Assembly (NCBI RefSeq): GCF_025195125.1
Contig: NZ_JAMGSL010000012.1
Span: 179,837-243,836 of the forward strand
Source of the DNA: Streptomyces sp. Je 1-79
GTDB lineage: Bacteria; Actinomycetota; Actinomycetes; Streptomycetales; Streptomycetaceae
Direction: 5' to 3'
DNA: 64,000 nucleotides
The notes under the pieces are model-generated. The model searched no databases. It was given only the letters and a program-made list of their open reading frames with translations, and had not been told where the DNA came from. Position 1 is the first letter of the stretch, and the number at the start of each line of letters is the position of its first letter. Below are positions 42,551-50,994 of the stretch, piece after piece. Both the position numbers and the translations under genes were made by a program.

Positions 42551-44275
42551 TTACGCGCCGAGCAGCTTGCGTACGCGGTCGGCCCCGACCGCGAGGAGCA
42601 GCGTCGGCAGGCGGGGCCCGGTCTCACGGCTGACGAGCAGCTTGTAGAGCAGGGCGAAGAAGGCGCGCTGGGCGACCTTCAGCTCCGGGGTCGGCTTGGC
42701 CTCGGGGTCGAGACCGGCCATCACCTTCGGCACGCCGTAGACGAGCGTGGTCAGTCCGTCCAGGGACCAGTGGGTGTCCAGGCCCTCCAGGAGGAGGCGC
42801 AGGGACTCGCGGCCCTGGTCGTCGAGGGAGCCGAGGAGCTCGGCGTCCGGCTCGTCACGGACGACGGTGCGCTGGTCGGCCGGGACCTGGGTGGTGATCC
42901 AGTTCTCGGCGCGGTCCAGGCGCGGGCGGACCTCGTCCAGGCTGGTGACCGGGTTCTCCGGGTCGAGCTCGGTCAGGATCCGCAGGGTCTGCTCGTCGTG
43001 GCCGGCCGTGACGTCCATGACCGAGGCGAGGGTCCGGTACGGGAGCGGGCGCGGGGTGCGGGGCAACTCACCGGCGGCCGTGCGCGCGGCCCGGGCGTGG
43101 GCCGCGGCGTCGGCCGGCAGCACGGTGCCGTCGGCCACCTTGGCCTCCAGCTTGTCCCACTCGTCGTACAGCCGCTGGATCTCCTGGTCGAAGGCGATCT
43201 TGAAGGACTGGTTGGGCTTGCGGCGCGCGTACAGCCAGCGCAGCAGCGGCGCCTCCATGATCTTCAGCGCGTCGGCGGGCGTGGGCACGCCACCGCGCGA
43301 CGAGGACATCTTGGCCATGCCGCTGATGCCGACGAAGGCGTACATGGGGCCGATCGGCTGGACGCCGTCGAAGATCTGGCGCACGATCTGGCCGCCGACG
43401 ACGAACGACGAGCCGGGGGACGAGTGGTCCACGCCGGACGGCTCGAAGATGACGCCTTCGTACGCCCAGCGCATGGGCCAGTCGACCTTCCAGACCAGCT
43501 TGCCGCGGTTGAACTCGCTGAGCGCGACGGTCTCGGAGAAGCCGCACGCCGTGCAGGTGTAGGCGAGCTCGGTGGTCTCGTCGTCGTACGACGTGACGGT
43601 CGTCAGGTCCTTCTCGCACCGGCCGCAGTACGGCTTGTACGGGAAGTACCCGCCGGTGCCGCCGGAGCCGTCGTCCTCGGCGGCCGCGCCCGAGCCCTCC
43701 TCGGCCTCCAGCTCGGCCTCGTCGAGGGGCTTCTGCGACTGCTTCTTCGGCGCCTTCTTCGTCCGGTACTGGTCGAGGATCGCGTCGATGTCGCCGCGGT
43801 GCTTCATGGCGTGCAGGATCTGCGCGCGGTAGGTGCCCGCCGTGTACTGCTCCGTCTGGCTGATCGGGTCGTACTCGACGCCGAGCTCGGCGAGCGACTC
43901 GACCATGGCGGCCTTGAAGTGCTCGGCCCAGTTCGGGTGCGGCGAGCCGGCCGGGGCCGGGACGGAGGTCAGGGGCTTGCCGATGTGCTCGGCCCAGGAC
44001 TCGTCGACGCCCGCCACGCCGTTCGGCACCTTGCGGTAGCGGTCGTAGTCGTCCCAGGAGATCAGGTGCCGGACCTCGTACCCACGGCGCCGGACCTCGT
44101 CGGCGACCAGGTGCGGGGTCATGACCTCGCGCAGGTTGCCCAGGTGGATGGGGCCGGAGGGGGAGAGTCCGGAGGCGACGACGACCGGTTTGCCAGGCGC
44201 ACGTCGCTCCGACTCGGCGATGACCTCGTCCGCGAAACGGGAGACCCAGTCGGTCTCGGTGCTGCTCTGAGCCAC
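42551..44275 (-). CDS. lysS: Class I lysyl-tRNA synthetase
   Basis: 574 residues from GTG 44275 (AAGGA about 10 nt upstream). HIGH-like HLGN (44-47) and KMSSS near residue 321 show the class I fold, as in actinobacteria and archaea. A CxxC pair (CGRC, CTAC) with a zinc-ribbon-like insert lies near 200-235, and a Gly/Ser/Asp-rich stretch near 180-195. Divergent from argS, an arrangement typical of Streptomyces. Confidence 0.95.
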   Translation of the reverse strand: MAQSSTETDWVSRFADEVIAESERRAPGKPVVVASGLSPSGPIHLGNLREVMTPHLVADEVRRRGYEVRHLISWDDYDRYRKVPNGVAGVDESWAEHIGKPLTSVPAPAGSPHPNWAEHFKAAMVESLAELGVEYDPISQTEQYTAGTYRAQILHAMKHRGDIDAILDQYRTKKAPKKQSQKPLDEAELEAEEGSGAAAEDDGSGGTGGYFPYKPYCGRCEKDLTTVTSYDDETTELAYTCTACGFSETVALSEFNRGKLVWKVDWPMRWAYEGVIFEPSGVDHSSPGSSFVVGGQIVRQIFDGVQPIGPMYAFVGISGMAKMSSSRGGVPTPADALKIMEAPLLRWLYARRKPNQSFKIAFDQEIQRLYDEWDKLEAKVADGTVLPADAAAHARAARTAAGELPRTPRPLPYRTLASVMDVTAGHDEQTLRILTELDPENPVTSLDEVRPRLDRAENWITTQVPADQRTVVRDEPDAELLGSLDDQGRESLRLLLEGLDTHWSLDGLTTLVYGVPKVMAGLDPEAKPTPELKVAQRAFFALLYKLLVSRETGPRLPTLLLAVGADRVRKLLGA

Positions 44276-44456
44276 GGTCGGTTCGTCCTTCTTCCTTGGT
44301 TCCCTCGAAAGCCTTGCAGCCTTACGCCAGTCATTCTCCCAGACGAAAGGGGTCGGTCCGAGGTTGTCCACAGGTGGAGAAAACACGTTGCCCGCCCGTG
44401 GGACACTTGACAAGCGATAAAGCCCACCACTGAACCACCGACAGGAACGGAAGCTC

Positions 44457-46229
44457 ATGGCCTCGGTCCCTTCCCTCGCTTCGACCGTGCAGCAGCGTCT
44501 CGCGGAAGGTCTCTCGGCAGCCCTGCCGGAGGCCGGTTCCGCCGACCCGCTGCTGCGACGAAGCGACCGGGCCGACTTCCAGGCCAACGGCATCCTGGCT
44601 CTGGCCAAGAAGCTCAAGGGCAATCCGCGTGAGCTGGCGACGAAGGTCGTCGACGGGATCCCGGCGAACGACGTGCTGAAGGAGATCGAGGTCTCGGGCC
44701 CCGGCTTCCTGAACATCACGGTCACCGACGAGGCGATCGTCAGGACGCTCGCCGCGCGCGCCGCCGACGACCGCCTCGGTGTGCCGTTCGCCGAGAACGC
44801 GGGCACGACGGTGATCGACTACGCCCAGCCGAACGTGGCGAAGGAGATGCACGTCGGCCACCTGCGTTCCGCCGTGATCGGCGCCGCGATGGTCGAGATC
44901 CTGGAGTTCACGGGCGAGAAGGTGGTCCGCCGCCACCACATCGGCGACTGGGGCACCCAGTTCGGCATGCTCATCCAGTACCTGATCGAGCACCCGCACG
45001 AGCTGGACCACAAGTCCGAGGACGAGGTCTCCGGTGAGGAGGCCATGTCCAACCTGAACCGGCTGTACAAGGCCTCGCGCGCGCTGTTCGACTCCGACGA
45101 GGAGTTCAAGACCCGGGCGCGGGCGCGGGTCGTGGACCTCCAGGCCGGTGACGAGCAGACGCGTGCGCTGTGGCAGCGGTTCGTGGACGAGTCGAAGATC
45201 TACTTCTACTCGGTCTTCGACAAGCTCGACATGGCCATCGACGACCCGGACGTGGTCGGCGAGTCGGGCTACAACGACATGCTGGTGGAGACCTGCCGCA
45301 TCCTCGAGGAGTCGGGCGTCGCGGTCCGTTCCAACGGCGCGCTGTGCGTGTTCTTCGACGACGTCAAGGGCCCCGACGGCAACCCGACCCCGCTGATCGT
45401 CCAGAAGTCCGACGGCGGTTTCGGCTACGCGGCGACCGACCTGTCCGCGATCCGGGACAGGGTGCAGAACCTGAAGGCGACGTCCCTGCTGTACGTGGTG
45501 GACGCCCGCCAGTCCCTGCACTTCAAGATGGTCTTCGAGACGGCCCGCCGCGCCGGCTGGCTGAACGACGAGGTCACGGCGGTCCAGCTGGCCTTCGGCA
45601 CGGTGCTCGGCAAGGACGGGAAGCCGTTCAAGACCCGTGAGGGCGAGACCGTCAGGCTGGTGGACCTGCTGGACGAGGCCGTGGACCGGGCGACCGCCGT
45701 GGTCCGGGGCAAGGACGAGGATCGCGGCCTGCTCACCGAGCAGGAGATCGTCGAGAACGGCCAGTACGTCGGTATCGGCGCGGTCAAGTACGCCGACCTG
45801 TCGACGTCCGCGGCGCGGGACTACAAGTTCGACCTGGACCAGATGGTGTCGCTGAACGGCGAAACGTCGGTCTACCTCCAGTACGCGTACGCACGGATCA
45901 GGTCGATCTTCGGCAAGTCGGGCGAGCTCACCCCGGTCGCCCACCCGGAGCTGGAGCTGGCCCCGGCGGAGCGCGCGCTCGGTCTCCACCTGGACCAGTT
46001 CGGGGAGACCCTGGCCGAGGCCGCCAAGGAGTACGCCCCGCACAAGCTGGCCGCGTATCTGTACCAGCTGGCGTCGCTGTACACGACGTTCTACGACCAG
46101 TGCCCCGTCATCAGGCCTGCGCCGCCGAAGGAGATCGCGGAGAACCGGCTGTTCCTCTGCGACCTGACGGCCCGCACGCTCCACCAGGGCCTGGCCCTGC
46201 TGGGCATCCGGACGCCCGAGCGTCTCTGA
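44457..46229 (+). CDS. argS: Arginyl-tRNA synthetase
   Basis: 590 residues. N-terminal Add-1 domain (1-100), HVGH (132-135) of the class I Rossmann fold, LQYAYARIRSI in the anticodon-binding C-terminus, ending in the IRTPERL typical of the enzyme. Like other ArgRS it lacks a clear KMSKS. ATG at 44457. A strong terminator follows. Confidence 0.97.
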   Translation: MASVPSLASTVQQRLAEGLSAALPEAGSADPLLRRSDRADFQANGILALAKKLKGNPRELATKVVDGIPANDVLKEIEVSGPGFLNITVTDEAIVRTLAARAADDRLGVPFAENAGTTVIDYAQPNVAKEMHVGHLRSAVIGAAMVEILEFTGEKVVRRHHIGDWGTQFGMLIQYLIEHPHELDHKSEDEVSGEEAMSNLNRLYKASRALFDSDEEFKTRARARVVDLQAGDEQTRALWQRFVDESKIYFYSVFDKLDMAIDDPDVVGESGYNDMLVETCRILEESGVAVRSNGALCVFFDDVKGPDGNPTPLIVQKSDGGFGYAATDLSAIRDRVQNLKATSLLYVVDARQSLHFKMVFETARRAGWLNDEVTAVQLAFGTVLGKDGKPFKTREGETVRLVDLLDEAVDRATAVVRGKDEDRGLLTEQEIVENGQYVGIGAVKYADLSTSAARDYKFDLDQMVSLNGETSVYLQYAYARIRSIFGKSGELTPVAHPELELAPAERALGLHLDQFGETLAEAAKEYAPHKLAAYLYQLASLYTTFYDQCPVIRPAPPKEIAENRLFLCDLTARTLHQGLALLGIRTPERL

Positions 46230-46282
46230 CGGGACACCGCGGCACGACGCGTCACAGCACGCGACGCCGCGGCACGACGAAG

Positions 46283-46314
46283 GCCCCGGCACCGTATCCG
46301 TACGGTGCCGGGGC
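46283..46314. terminator. Bidirectional terminator after argS
   Basis: GCCCCGGCACCGTA / TACGGTGCCGGGGC, a 14-bp stem with loop TCCG, between convergent argS and the XRE gene. Confidence 0.8.
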
Positions 46315-46319
46315 TTCGC

Positions 46320-47717
46320 TCACTCCAGTACGGCCCACTCGCTCTTGTCGTACCAGTAGCCGTAGACCTTCTTGCCCTCCATGGCGCTGGTTCGGAAGGG
46401 CTTGCCCCCGTCGTCGATGACGATCTTCTCGTGCCGGTCGCCGTCGCTCCATTCCAGCTCCAGATACCAGGCGACGACATGCCCCTCGGTGTGCACGTCG
46501 AGGTTGAAGACCTGCGGGTCGCTCGTGGACACCTTGAACGGGAAGCCCTTGGCGGGCACCGTGCGGTCGCCGTCCTGGCCCGCGATGGGCTTGGCGGAGG
46601 GACGCGCCGCGTCGAGGTCGATGTCGAAGGTCTGCGGCGTCACGCCACCGCCGCAGCCCTCCCCCATGGAGTAGACCGTCCGGTCGAGGGGCTCGGCACG
46701 CTCCACCACCCGTACATGGAGGCCGGTGATGACCACGGCGGCGTCGGTGCGACCGGTGGCCGTGAGCTCCAGGTACATGTGACCGGCGTCGACCCCGTCG
46801 AACGGCGCCGCCCAGCGGCGGGACTCCTGCGGCGCGGGCGGCGGCGGGACCTGCTCGGGCCGCCGGTCGAGCAGGTAGTACTGCCCGCAGGGCCCCGACC
46901 AGTTGTACGAGCTGATGCCGGCGCGCAGGGGCGTTCCGGCCGCCCCGCCGCCGGGCGCCGCGGTCTCCTTCGTACGGCTCGGAGTCGCGGACCCGCCCGA
47001 GGGCTTGGCGGAGGCGGGGGGTGTGGAGGCGGACGGGGACGTGGTGGACGGCGAGCCGCTGGGAGACACGATCACACCGGGCACCTCGGAGGGACCGGCC
47101 GCGGCACGCCCGCCCTTGCTCCGGTCACCCGCGGGGTCTCCGGAAACCGACCGGCCGATGCCGTAGGCCAGGGGCACGGCGAGCGCGACGACGGCGGCCG
47201 CGGCGAGAACCATCCGCAGCCGCTTACGGGAGCGGGGGGCGGCGGGGGAGGACGCTCCGACGGTGACGACGGTCTCCGACCGGTCGGTGGGGCCCGTCTC
47301 CGACTCGACGGTCTCGGCGGGCTTGCCCGACTCGACGGTCTCTACGGGCTCGACGGGCTCCACCGCCGCAACAGCGGCCCCCTCAGAGGCTGAAGACACC
47401 GCAGGGACATCAGCCGCTCCATCAGCCACCACCGGAGCAGCCGGAGCAGCCGACTCCGGTACCGCTCGCCGCCTCCTGGCGTCGTCGGCCACGATCCAGC
47501 TGCGGTGCAGGGCGATCAGTTCCTCGCGCGTGGCCCCGCAGAGCCTCCCCAGCCGTTCGACGGGCGCGAACTCCGTGGGGACGGCGTCCCCGTTGCAGTA
47601 CCGGTGCAGCGTCGACGTGCTCATGTGCAGCTTCTTGGCCAACGCCCCGTAGCTGAGCCCGGATCGCTCCTTCAGTCCGCGTACGAGCTCCGCGAAACCG
47701 TCCGTCTCCGTTGCCAC
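46320..47717 (-). CDS. Membrane-anchored XRE-type protein
   Basis: 465 residues from GTG 47717 with GGGGCAG upstream. A cytoplasmic helix-turn-helix (about 10-65, LSYGALAKKLHMSTSTLHRYCNG shortened) is followed by a low-complexity Glu/Val/Pro region (EPVEPVETVES), a basic stop-transfer and one transmembrane helix (168-188). The outer part (about 260-465) has a GPCGQYYLLDR segment and beta-rich sequence. Comparable to anti-sigma or RodZ-like bitopic proteins; function unknown. Confidence 0.8.
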   Translation of the reverse strand: MATETDGFAELVRGLKERSGLSYGALAKKLHMSTSTLHRYCNGDAVPTEFAPVERLGRLCGATREELIALHRSWIVADDARRRRAVPESAAPAAPVVADGAADVPAVSSASEGAAVAAVEPVEPVETVESGKPAETVESETGPTDRSETVVTVGASSPAAPRSRKRLRMVLAAAAVVALAVPLAYGIGRSVSGDPAGDRSKGGRAAAGPSEVPGVIVSPSGSPSTTSPSASTPPASAKPSGGSATPSRTKETAAPGGGAAGTPLRAGISSYNWSGPCGQYYLLDRRPEQVPPPPAPQESRRWAAPFDGVDAGHMYLELTATGRTDAAVVITGLHVRVVERAEPLDRTVYSMGEGCGGGVTPQTFDIDLDAARPSAKPIAGQDGDRTVPAKGFPFKVSTSDPQVFNLDVHTEGHVVAWYLELEWSDGDRHEKIVIDDGGKPFRTSAMEGKKVYGYWYDKSEWAVLE

Positions 47718-47865
47718 CTGCCCCGTCCCCCTCGTCTCGCCGTCCCAGGAACGCGTTCCAGGGAAGGGTCGTTCCCCCAGGTCACGGTAGGTGCGTGCGT
47801 TCCAGCGTCCCCCATTGTCCCGTGCCGATTGCCGACGGACCGCCCGGGGCCGCAGGGTATGAGCC

Positions 47866-47955
47866 ATGCCGAGCAGCCGAGCCACGGACGCCGTGGCCCT
47901 CGCGGTGCTGATCGCCTGCACCGTCATCGTCGTCGCGCTGATCAACCGTCACTGA
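47866..47955 (+). CDS. Possible 29-residue single-helix peptide
   Basis: ATG at 47866 with CAGGG upstream; the peptide is one hydrophobic helix (VALAVLIACTVIVVALINRH). Good third-position GC, but too short to be sure. It ends 36 nt before the DUF4232 lipoprotein gene and could be its leader. Confidence 0.35.
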   Translation: MPSSRATDAVALAVLIACTVIVVALINRH

Positions 47956-47990
47956 TCGGGCCATTCATCACACTTCACGGGGGAACACCC

Positions 47991-48698
47991 ATGCGCATCA
48001 CCACTCGCGTCACCACGACCGCCGCCACCGCCCTGCTCGCGGCGCTGTCGCTCACCGCCTGCCAGGGGAACGGCGGCGAGCCCGCCGCCTCCGCCCCTAA
48101 GCCGTCGACGGCGACGCCTTCGGCCAAGCAGGAACCGGCGGCGAAGCCGTCCGCCCAGCCGTCCACCGAGCGACCCTCGGGAGGCTCGTCCGCGAACGGG
48201 TCGTCCGGTCAGTCGTCGGAGCCGGGGGGAAAGCCCAAGGCCGGCGCGGAGGACGACGGCCCGGTCAGCACGCCCTGCACCGGCGCCACGACCAAGGTCG
48301 TCGTGAGCAAGGTGACCCGCCCCATCAACCACCTTCTCCTGACCGTGACCAACACCGGCAGCCGCGCCTGCAACGCCTACGGCGCGCCGTTCGTCGGTTT
48401 CGACGACGCCCAGGCGCCCATCGGCGTCTTCGACGAGTCCCGCCCGCAGGCCGTCGTCACCCTCTCCCCCGGCGAGTCCGCCTACGCCTCCGTCACGCTC
48501 TCCGGCGAGCGGGGCGGCGACCCCGAGGCGCACGGCCGGACCGTGCGGAAGGTGTCCGTCCACTTCGCCCCGGGCGACGGCTCGGGCGGCTCGGTGGGCA
48601 GCGGCGCGACGCTGGTGGCGCCGAGCGGCACGTACGCCGACGACGACGCCAGGGTCACGTACTGGCAGCGCGAGATGGACCAGGCGCTGACCTTCTGA
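47991..48698 (+). CDS. DUF4232 domain lipoprotein
   Basis: 235 residues. Lipobox LTAC (C24), a Ser/Pro/Lys-rich linker to about residue 90, then the DUF4232 fold (TPCTGATTKVVV, LTVTNTGSRACNAYGAPFVGF shortened) with a likely disulfide pair. Exported, membrane-anchored; function unknown. Confidence 0.88.
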   Translation: MRITTRVTTTAATALLAALSLTACQGNGGEPAASAPKPSTATPSAKQEPAAKPSAQPSTERPSGGSSANGSSGQSSEPGGKPKAGAEDDGPVSTPCTGATTKVVVSKVTRPINHLLLTVTNTGSRACNAYGAPFVGFDDAQAPIGVFDESRPQAVVTLSPGESAYASVTLSGERGGDPEAHGRTVRKVSVHFAPGDGSGGSVGSGATLVAPSGTYADDDARVTYWQREMDQALTF

Positions 48699-48707
48699 GA
48701 CCGCCGG

Positions 48708-48980
48708 TCAGCGGAGCGGGCGGGAGGTCCTTCCGGATACCTCGTCGATCTCGGTGTGTGCCTTCTGGAGCATCTGCGAGGCGAGATCCATGAGGGCGCG
48801 GGCGCCCGCGATCTCCTCGCCCACCCGTAGCTGCTCGGGGTCGGACGGGTGCCTGTGGGCGTTGCCCTGGGCTCGGAACTCGGTGCCGTCGCTGAGGCGC
48901 ACCATGGCGGCCGCCCTCGTCCGGTCGCCGTCCTCCTGGAACTCCATCTCGATGTGCCATCCGACGAGCGTGTGCATCAT
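48708..48980 (-). CDS. DUF1876 domain protein
   Basis: 90 residues from ATG 48980, with AGGAGG 8 nt upstream. A dsRBD-like alpha/beta fold: WHIEMEFQEDGDRTRAAAMV and GNAHRHPSDP, then a helix (ALMDLASQMLQKAHTEID). Common in actinobacteria; role unknown. Convergent with the DUF4232 gene. Confidence 0.85.
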   Translation of the reverse strand: MMHTLVGWHIEMEFQEDGDRTRAAAMVRLSDGTEFRAQGNAHRHPSDPEQLRVGEEIAGARALMDLASQMLQKAHTEIDEVSGRTSRPLR

Positions 48981-49283
48981 GAGGACCACCTCCTGAGGTA
49001 CTTCCAGGGTGCGCCGCCCGGGCCCTCCTTACCACCTCGGTCTGCTGACCGGCCTGCCCGGCCGGCGTCCCCAGCCGGGCGGTGAACCGGTCGGCTTTCC
49101 CCGACTTCCGGCCACATCCGAGGCGCAGGGCGTCAGCGGGGAACTCTTCGAGCCCCGTCGGGCTCTTCCGGACCGGCCGGTCGCCGCGGAACACGCGGCG
49201 GACGGCCTGTCGCGACCGGCCGAGGTGCTCACTGTGCGTCAAATGATTTGCGCGTTCGGTGGCGGCCCGGCAAACTGTTAGTC
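48981..49283. other. Gap between DUF1876 and ABM genes
   Basis: 303 bp without a convincing gene. The left end is the DUF1876 promoter and leader; the right end carries TTGCGC (49248-49253), a 17-bp spacer and CAAACT (49271-49276), a plausible promoter for the ABM gene. Confidence 0.6.
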
Positions 49284-49292
49284 ATGACTAAC
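49248..49292 (+). promoter_or_regulatory. Probable leaderless promoter with a 16-bp palindrome over the start codon
   Basis: TTGCGC, 17 bp, CAAACT: transcription would start about 7 nt later, at or next to the ATG (49284). GTTAGTCATGACTAAC (49277-49292) is a perfect palindrome centred on this point, a natural repressor site. Confidence 0.55.
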
Positions 49293-49892
49293 GAATTAGC
49301 TGGTGATGCGGGGCTCGTGGAGACCGACGCGCTCCCCGTCCTCGGACGGCCGGACGCCGGCCTCGTCATGATCTCCGAGTGGCGGACGGAGGACGCGGAG
49401 CGGCAGCGGACCGTGATGGACGGTGTGGTCGACGCCTGGGCGCGCGCCCGGCTGCCGGAGACCTTCCTCTCCCGCTACTGCCTGGCCGGCTCCGACGGCC
49501 GCACGATCCTCAACATCGCCCAGTGGGCGAGCCCCGAAGCCCATCTCGCCTTCGCCGCCGACCCCGCCGGCCGACGGGACATCGCCGACGCCGTCCAGGC
49601 GCTGATCACGGTCGGCCCGCCCGGCCGCTACCGCCACGAGCGCACGGTCGTCCTCCGGGACGCACCCGTCCGCAGCCTCGGCACGACCGCGGCGGAGGAC
49701 GGCGTCGCCCAGTACTTCCACCGCGACGAGGACGGCAGACGCGTCCACGTCCTGACGGCACACGAAGACGACGGGGACGGGACCGTCCTGCGGTTCCGTC
49801 CCCATCGAGGACTCGTACGGACTGCCGCACGAGAAGCCGTACGAGATGCCGCACGGGAAGCCGTACGAGAAGCCGTCAGACCCCGCGGCTGA
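49284..49892 (+). CDS. Antibiotic biosynthesis monooxygenase (ABM) domain protein with a TTA codon
   Basis: 202 residues. The ABM ferredoxin-like fold covers about residues 18-110 (GLVMISEWRTEDAERQRTVM, FLSRYCLAGSDG, ILNIAQWASPEAH). The fifth codon (49296-49298) is TTA, the only one I found in frame in this window, so translation should depend on the bldA tRNA. The C-terminus has 12-bp DNA repeats giving REAVRDAAREAVREAV. No ribosome site; probably leaderless. The 3' end overlaps hemB by 17 nt. Confidence 0.8.
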   Translation: MTNELAGDAGLVETDALPVLGRPDAGLVMISEWRTEDAERQRTVMDGVVDAWARARLPETFLSRYCLAGSDGRTILNIAQWASPEAHLAFAADPAGRRDIADAVQALITVGPPGRYRHERTVVLRDAPVRSLGTTAAEDGVAQYFHRDEDGRRVHVLTAHEDDGDGTVLRFRPHRGLVRTAAREAVRDAAREAVREAVRPRG

Positions 49893-50877
49893 GCTTCTGG
49901 GCGACCTCGGTGGCCCAGTAGGTAAGGATCATCTGCGCACCCGCGCGCCTGATCCCCGTCAGCGTCTCGAAGATGGCCTTGTCGCGGTCGATCCAGCCCT
50001 TCTCGGCCGCGGCTTCGACCATCGCGTACTCACCACTGATCTGGTACGCGGCGACGGGCACGTCCACGGCCTCGGCGACCTTCGCCAGCACGTCCAGATA
50101 GGGACCCGCGGGCTTCACCATCACCATGTCGGCGCCCTCCTCCAGGTCCAGCGCCAGCTCCCGCAGCGACTCACGGAGGTTGGCCGGATCCTGCTGATAC
50201 GTCTTGCGGTCGCCCCGCAGGGACGAGCCGACGGCCTCGCGGAAGGGGCCGTAGAAGGCGGAGGAGTACTTGGCGGTGTACGCGAGGATCGACACGTCCT
50301 CCTTGCCGATGGTGTCCAGCGCGTCGCGGATCACCCCGACCTGACCGTCCATCATCCCGGACGGCCCGACGACGTGGACGCCGGCGTCGGCCTGGACCTG
50401 GGCCATCTCGGCGTAGCGTTCCAGCGTGGCGTCGTTGTCGACGCGCCCGCTCTCGTCCAGGACGCCGCAGTGCCCGTGGTCGGTGTACTCGTCCAGGCAC
50501 AGGTCCGACATGATGACGAGGTCGTCGCCGACCTCCGCCTTCACGTCCCTGATCGCGACCTGCAGGATCCCGTCCGGGTCCGTGCCAGCCGTCCCGGCGG
50601 CGTCCTTCTTCTCGTCCTCAGGCACACCGAAGAGCATGATCCCGGAGACCCCGGCCTCCAGCGCCTCCACGGCGGCCTTCCGCAGGGTGTCCCGCGAATG
50701 CTGCACCACACCGGGCATCGCCGTGATCGGCCGGGGCTCGCCGATCCCCTCGCGCACGAACGCGGGAAGGATCAGATCGGCCGGGCTCAGCCGCGTCTCG
50801 GCCACCATCCGCCGCATGGCAGGAGTCGTCCGCAGCCGCCGCGGCCGCGCCCCGGGAAAGGTTCCGTACGAGTTCAT
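49876..50877 (-). CDS. hemB: Porphobilinogen synthase (delta-aminolevulinic acid dehydratase) HemB
   Basis: 333 residues. Schiff-base lysine in MVMVKPAGPYLD and a second active-site lysine in AYTAKYSSAFYGPF. The metal-site segment DLCLDEYTDHGHCG has Asp rather than the cysteine triad of zinc enzymes, so probably magnesium-type. It condenses two 5-aminolevulinates. Set apart from hemD by a strong terminator (50934-50974). Confidence 0.97.
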   Translation of the reverse strand: MNSYGTFPGARPRRLRTTPAMRRMVAETRLSPADLILPAFVREGIGEPRPITAMPGVVQHSRDTLRKAAVEALEAGVSGIMLFGVPEDEKKDAAGTAGTDPDGILQVAIRDVKAEVGDDLVIMSDLCLDEYTDHGHCGVLDESGRVDNDATLERYAEMAQVQADAGVHVVGPSGMMDGQVGVIRDALDTIGKEDVSILAYTAKYSSAFYGPFREAVGSSLRGDRKTYQQDPANLRESLRELALDLEEGADMVMVKPAGPYLDVLAKVAEAVDVPVAAYQISGEYAMVEAAAEKGWIDRDKAIFETLTGIRRAGAQMILTYWATEVAQKLSRGV

Positions 50878-50933
50878 AGACCCGAGGCTACGCCCGCCCG
50901 GGCCATGCCTTTACCGACCTCCTGTGGGTATGC

Positions 50934-50974
50934 GCACGGGGTGCGGGACCCAGAGAAGGTCCCGCACCCCGTGC
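50934..50974. terminator. Terminator after hemD
   Basis: GCACGGGGTGCGGGACC / GGTCCCGCACCCCGTGC, a 17-bp stem with a 7-nt loop in the gap between the hemD stop and the hemB start. hemB therefore probably has its own promoter or relies on readthrough. Confidence 0.8.
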
Positions 50975-50994
50975 CCATGTCCACGTGCCGGTGG

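Noticed and set aside
49029..49232. Short open frames in the gap before the ABM gene
   Set aside because: No ribosome sites, Arg/Pro-rich shadow composition, no similarity to a known family.
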